Below are positions 42,479 through 46,067 of a stretch of 46,067 nucleotides of DNA, in pieces. Source of the DNA: Lysobacter antibioticus (GTDB lineage: Bacteria; Pseudomonadota; Gammaproteobacteria; Xanthomonadales; Xanthomonadaceae); the NCBI RefSeq assembly GCF_000731095.1, contig NZ_JMTZ01000059.1, forward strand, positions 1 to 46,067. The letters run 5' to 3'. A program made the translations under genes and the position numbers. The notes under the pieces are model-generated. The model was given only the letters and a program-made list of their open reading frames with translations. It searched no databases and had not been told where the DNA came from. Each line of letters opens with the position of its first letter. The first letter of the stretch is position 1.

Positions 42479-42562
42479 GCCGAATACTCATCTATTGCGC
42501 GCGACGACGACGAACGGATTCGCAGATCGTGCCCCATCGTATCGCCCCAACAGGAGTGAACC

Positions 42563-45151
<2,589 letters not shown>

Positions 45152-45192
45152 GCCGCCTCGTCGCAATCGTGGGCGCCCGCGTCATCGCTTTA

Positions 45193-45231
45193 GCCCCTCT
45201 CCCGTTCACGGGAGAGGGGTTGGGGTGAGGG
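45193..45231. repeat. 39-bp dispersed hairpin repeat, second copy
   Basis: Same element as at 33077-33115 (arms CCCCTCTCCC and GGGAGAGGGG, then TTGGGGTGAGGG), with C in place of T in the loop. It sits 42 bp after the GH3 stop and may end that transcript. Confidence 0.85.
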
Positions 45232-45244
45232 GGCACCACACCCT

Positions 45245-45275
45245 GGACAGTTTGTCCTGTGGCAGTTTGCCGCAG
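45245..45275. promoter_or_regulatory. Two adjacent inverted repeats upstream of the RegA-like gene
   Basis: GGACA-GTT-TGTCC (45245-45257) overlaps by one base CTGTGGCA-GTT-TGCCGCAG (45257-45275, 7 of 8 pairs). Both share a GTT centre and are 35-65 bp before the start codon. The second resembles a GCGGC-N-GCCAC type site, as seen for RegA/PrrA regulators, so autoregulation is possible. Confidence 0.45.
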
Positions 45276-45309
45276 GCCCGCCGCGCGGGCATCGACTAGG
45301 ATGCCGCGC

Positions 45310-45888
45310 ATGAACGCATCGAGCAGTGCACGTCCGCTCCTCAGCGGCCTGATCGTCGACGACGACATGGCCTATGCCGCGACCCTCCAGCGCAGCCTGG
45401 GCCGCCGCGGCGTCGAAACCCGCACCGCGGCGAGCATCGCCGAAACCCTGGAACTGGCCCTGCGGCAAGTGCCGGCCTTCGCCCTGATCGACCTCAAACT
45501 GGGACACGAATCTGGCCTGCAACTGATCCGTCCCTTGCGCGAGCTGCGCGCCGACATGCGCATCGTGCTGGTGACCGGGTACGCCAGCGTCGCCACCGCG
45601 GTCGACGCGATCAAGCGCGGTGCCGACGACTATCTGCCCAAACCGGCGAGCATCTCCAACATCCTCGCCGTGCTCGGACTGGAGTCGTGCGACACGCCCC
45701 CGGTGCTGCCCGCGCCGGAGACGATGATGCCGTTGCGGCGGATGGAGTGGGAGCACATCCAGCAGGCCCTGACCGATACCGGCGGCAACATCTCCGCTAC
45801 CGCGCGTTTGCTTGGGATGCATCGCCGCTCTTTGCAGCGAAAACTGGGTAAACGTCCGGGGCCGGAGCGCGGTTTGATCGGGTTTTGA
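45310..45888 (+). CDS. RegA/PrrA/ActR-type response regulator
   Basis: A 192-aa two-domain regulator. The receiver (about 10-125) has the acidic triplet VDDD, the phospho-acceptor D in ALIDLKLG, T in VLVTGYAS and K in YLPKPAS. A short proline-rich linker (PPVLPAPE) leads to a Fis-type helix-turn-helix (about 145-185): MEWEHIQQALTDTGGNISATARLLGMHRRSLQRKL. Length, linker and the HRRSLQRKL helix are hallmarks of the redox regulator family RegA/PrrA/ActR. The start at 45310 is preferred over 45301 because an AGGAT lies 8-9 nt ahead; the two differ by three residues. The partner kinase RegB is not adjacent on the left and may lie beyond the window. Function in this genus is inferred. Confidence 0.88.
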   Translation: MNASSSARPLLSGLIVDDDMAYAATLQRSLGRRGVETRTAASIAETLELALRQVPAFALIDLKLGHESGLQLIRPLRELRADMRIVLVTGYASVATAVDAIKRGADDYLPKPASISNILAVLGLESCDTPPVLPAPETMMPLRRMEWEHIQQALTDTGGNISATARLLGMHRRSLQRKLGKRPGPERGLIGF

Positions 45889-45943
45889 GGTTGGGGTGGC
45901 CTGCGCCGTATCAGTCTTGCGACGCCATCGGCTGGAGCCCAGG

Positions 45944-46067
45944 GTAGGAGCGACGCAAGTCGCGACCGCGCTGTGATGGTCTTGCTTCGAAGCGATCAAG
46001 CAAGGTCAAGGTCAGGATCAAACGCCAAAAGCTTCCGCCACTAAAGCGGCGGGTTACTTTCTTTTGT
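45944..46067. repeat. Edge repeats: GTAGGAGCG-type copy and T-rich hairpin element
   Basis: After the RegA-like gene comes a GTAGGAGCGACGCAAGTCGC-type repeat (45944-45967), then at the window edge CCGCC-ACTAAAGC-GGCGG followed by GTTACTTTCTTTTGT. The latter is a short stem with a T-rich tail, which I recognise as a widespread intergenic element in this group and which could also terminate the regulator gene. It is cut by the window end. Confidence 0.6.

Overview
The window is high-GC DNA that reads as a chromosome segment from a gammaproteobacterium of the Xanthomonadaceae/Lysobacteraceae, most like Lysobacter. The basis is gene content plus dispersed intergenic repeats I associate with that group: TonB-dependent carbohydrate receptors paired with glycoside hydrolases and LacI control, a TorF-glnK-amtB group beside glnA, and GTAGGAGCG-type and CCCCTCTCCC-type hairpin repeats. 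I ran no search, so the taxonomy is inference. I find 32 protein genes and no tRNA, rRNA, CRISPR array, insertion sequence or phage gene.

Layout. 1-4990: a GTAGGAGCG repeat cluster, a periplasmic gamma-glutamyltransferase (minus), a lipase-fold protein with a C-terminal 11-residue repeat tract, an ankyrin-repeat lipoprotein, and a 140-bp tandem intergenic repeat. 4996-9903: a two-gene signalling operon (REC-EAL phosphodiesterase, then a hybrid histidine kinase with REC and HPt) resembling RocR/RocS1, and a small secreted protein with its own terminator. 10147-18496: an amino-sugar/hexose locus, with glucokinase, TonB receptor and GH20 hexosaminidase on the minus strand and a divergent FucP-family sugar transporter. 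The shared control region carries a perfect LacI-type palindrome, a second imperfect copy, another perfect palindrome and a duplicated RBS-start segment. 18838-24152: acyltransferase, YheT hydrolase, TPR/sulfotransferase-like protein, PEBP protein and RDD membrane protein. 24177-28105 (minus): three tandem META-domain lipoproteins, a DUF2750-like protein and uppP.

28195-32962: nitrogen assimilation. Two NtrC-like sites and a near-ideal sigma-54 promoter precede glnA, followed by a TorF-family porin, glnK and amtB. 33184-36336: an AraC regulator with a VOC protein, and a secreted subtilase. 36674-45151: a second carbohydrate locus (TonB receptor, sodium/sugar symporter, LacI regulator, GH3 glucosidase). 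Its receptor promoter has the same palindrome class as the hexosaminidase locus, so one LacI protein may control both. 45310-45888: a RegA/PrrA-type response regulator, followed by more intergenic repeat sequence at the edge.

I see no wholly unknown multi-gene system. The most unusual items are the duplicated start region of the sugar transporter, the LacI operator shared by two distant loci, the META/DUF4377 paralogue row, the lipase with 11-mer repeats, and the structured leader of the subtilase.
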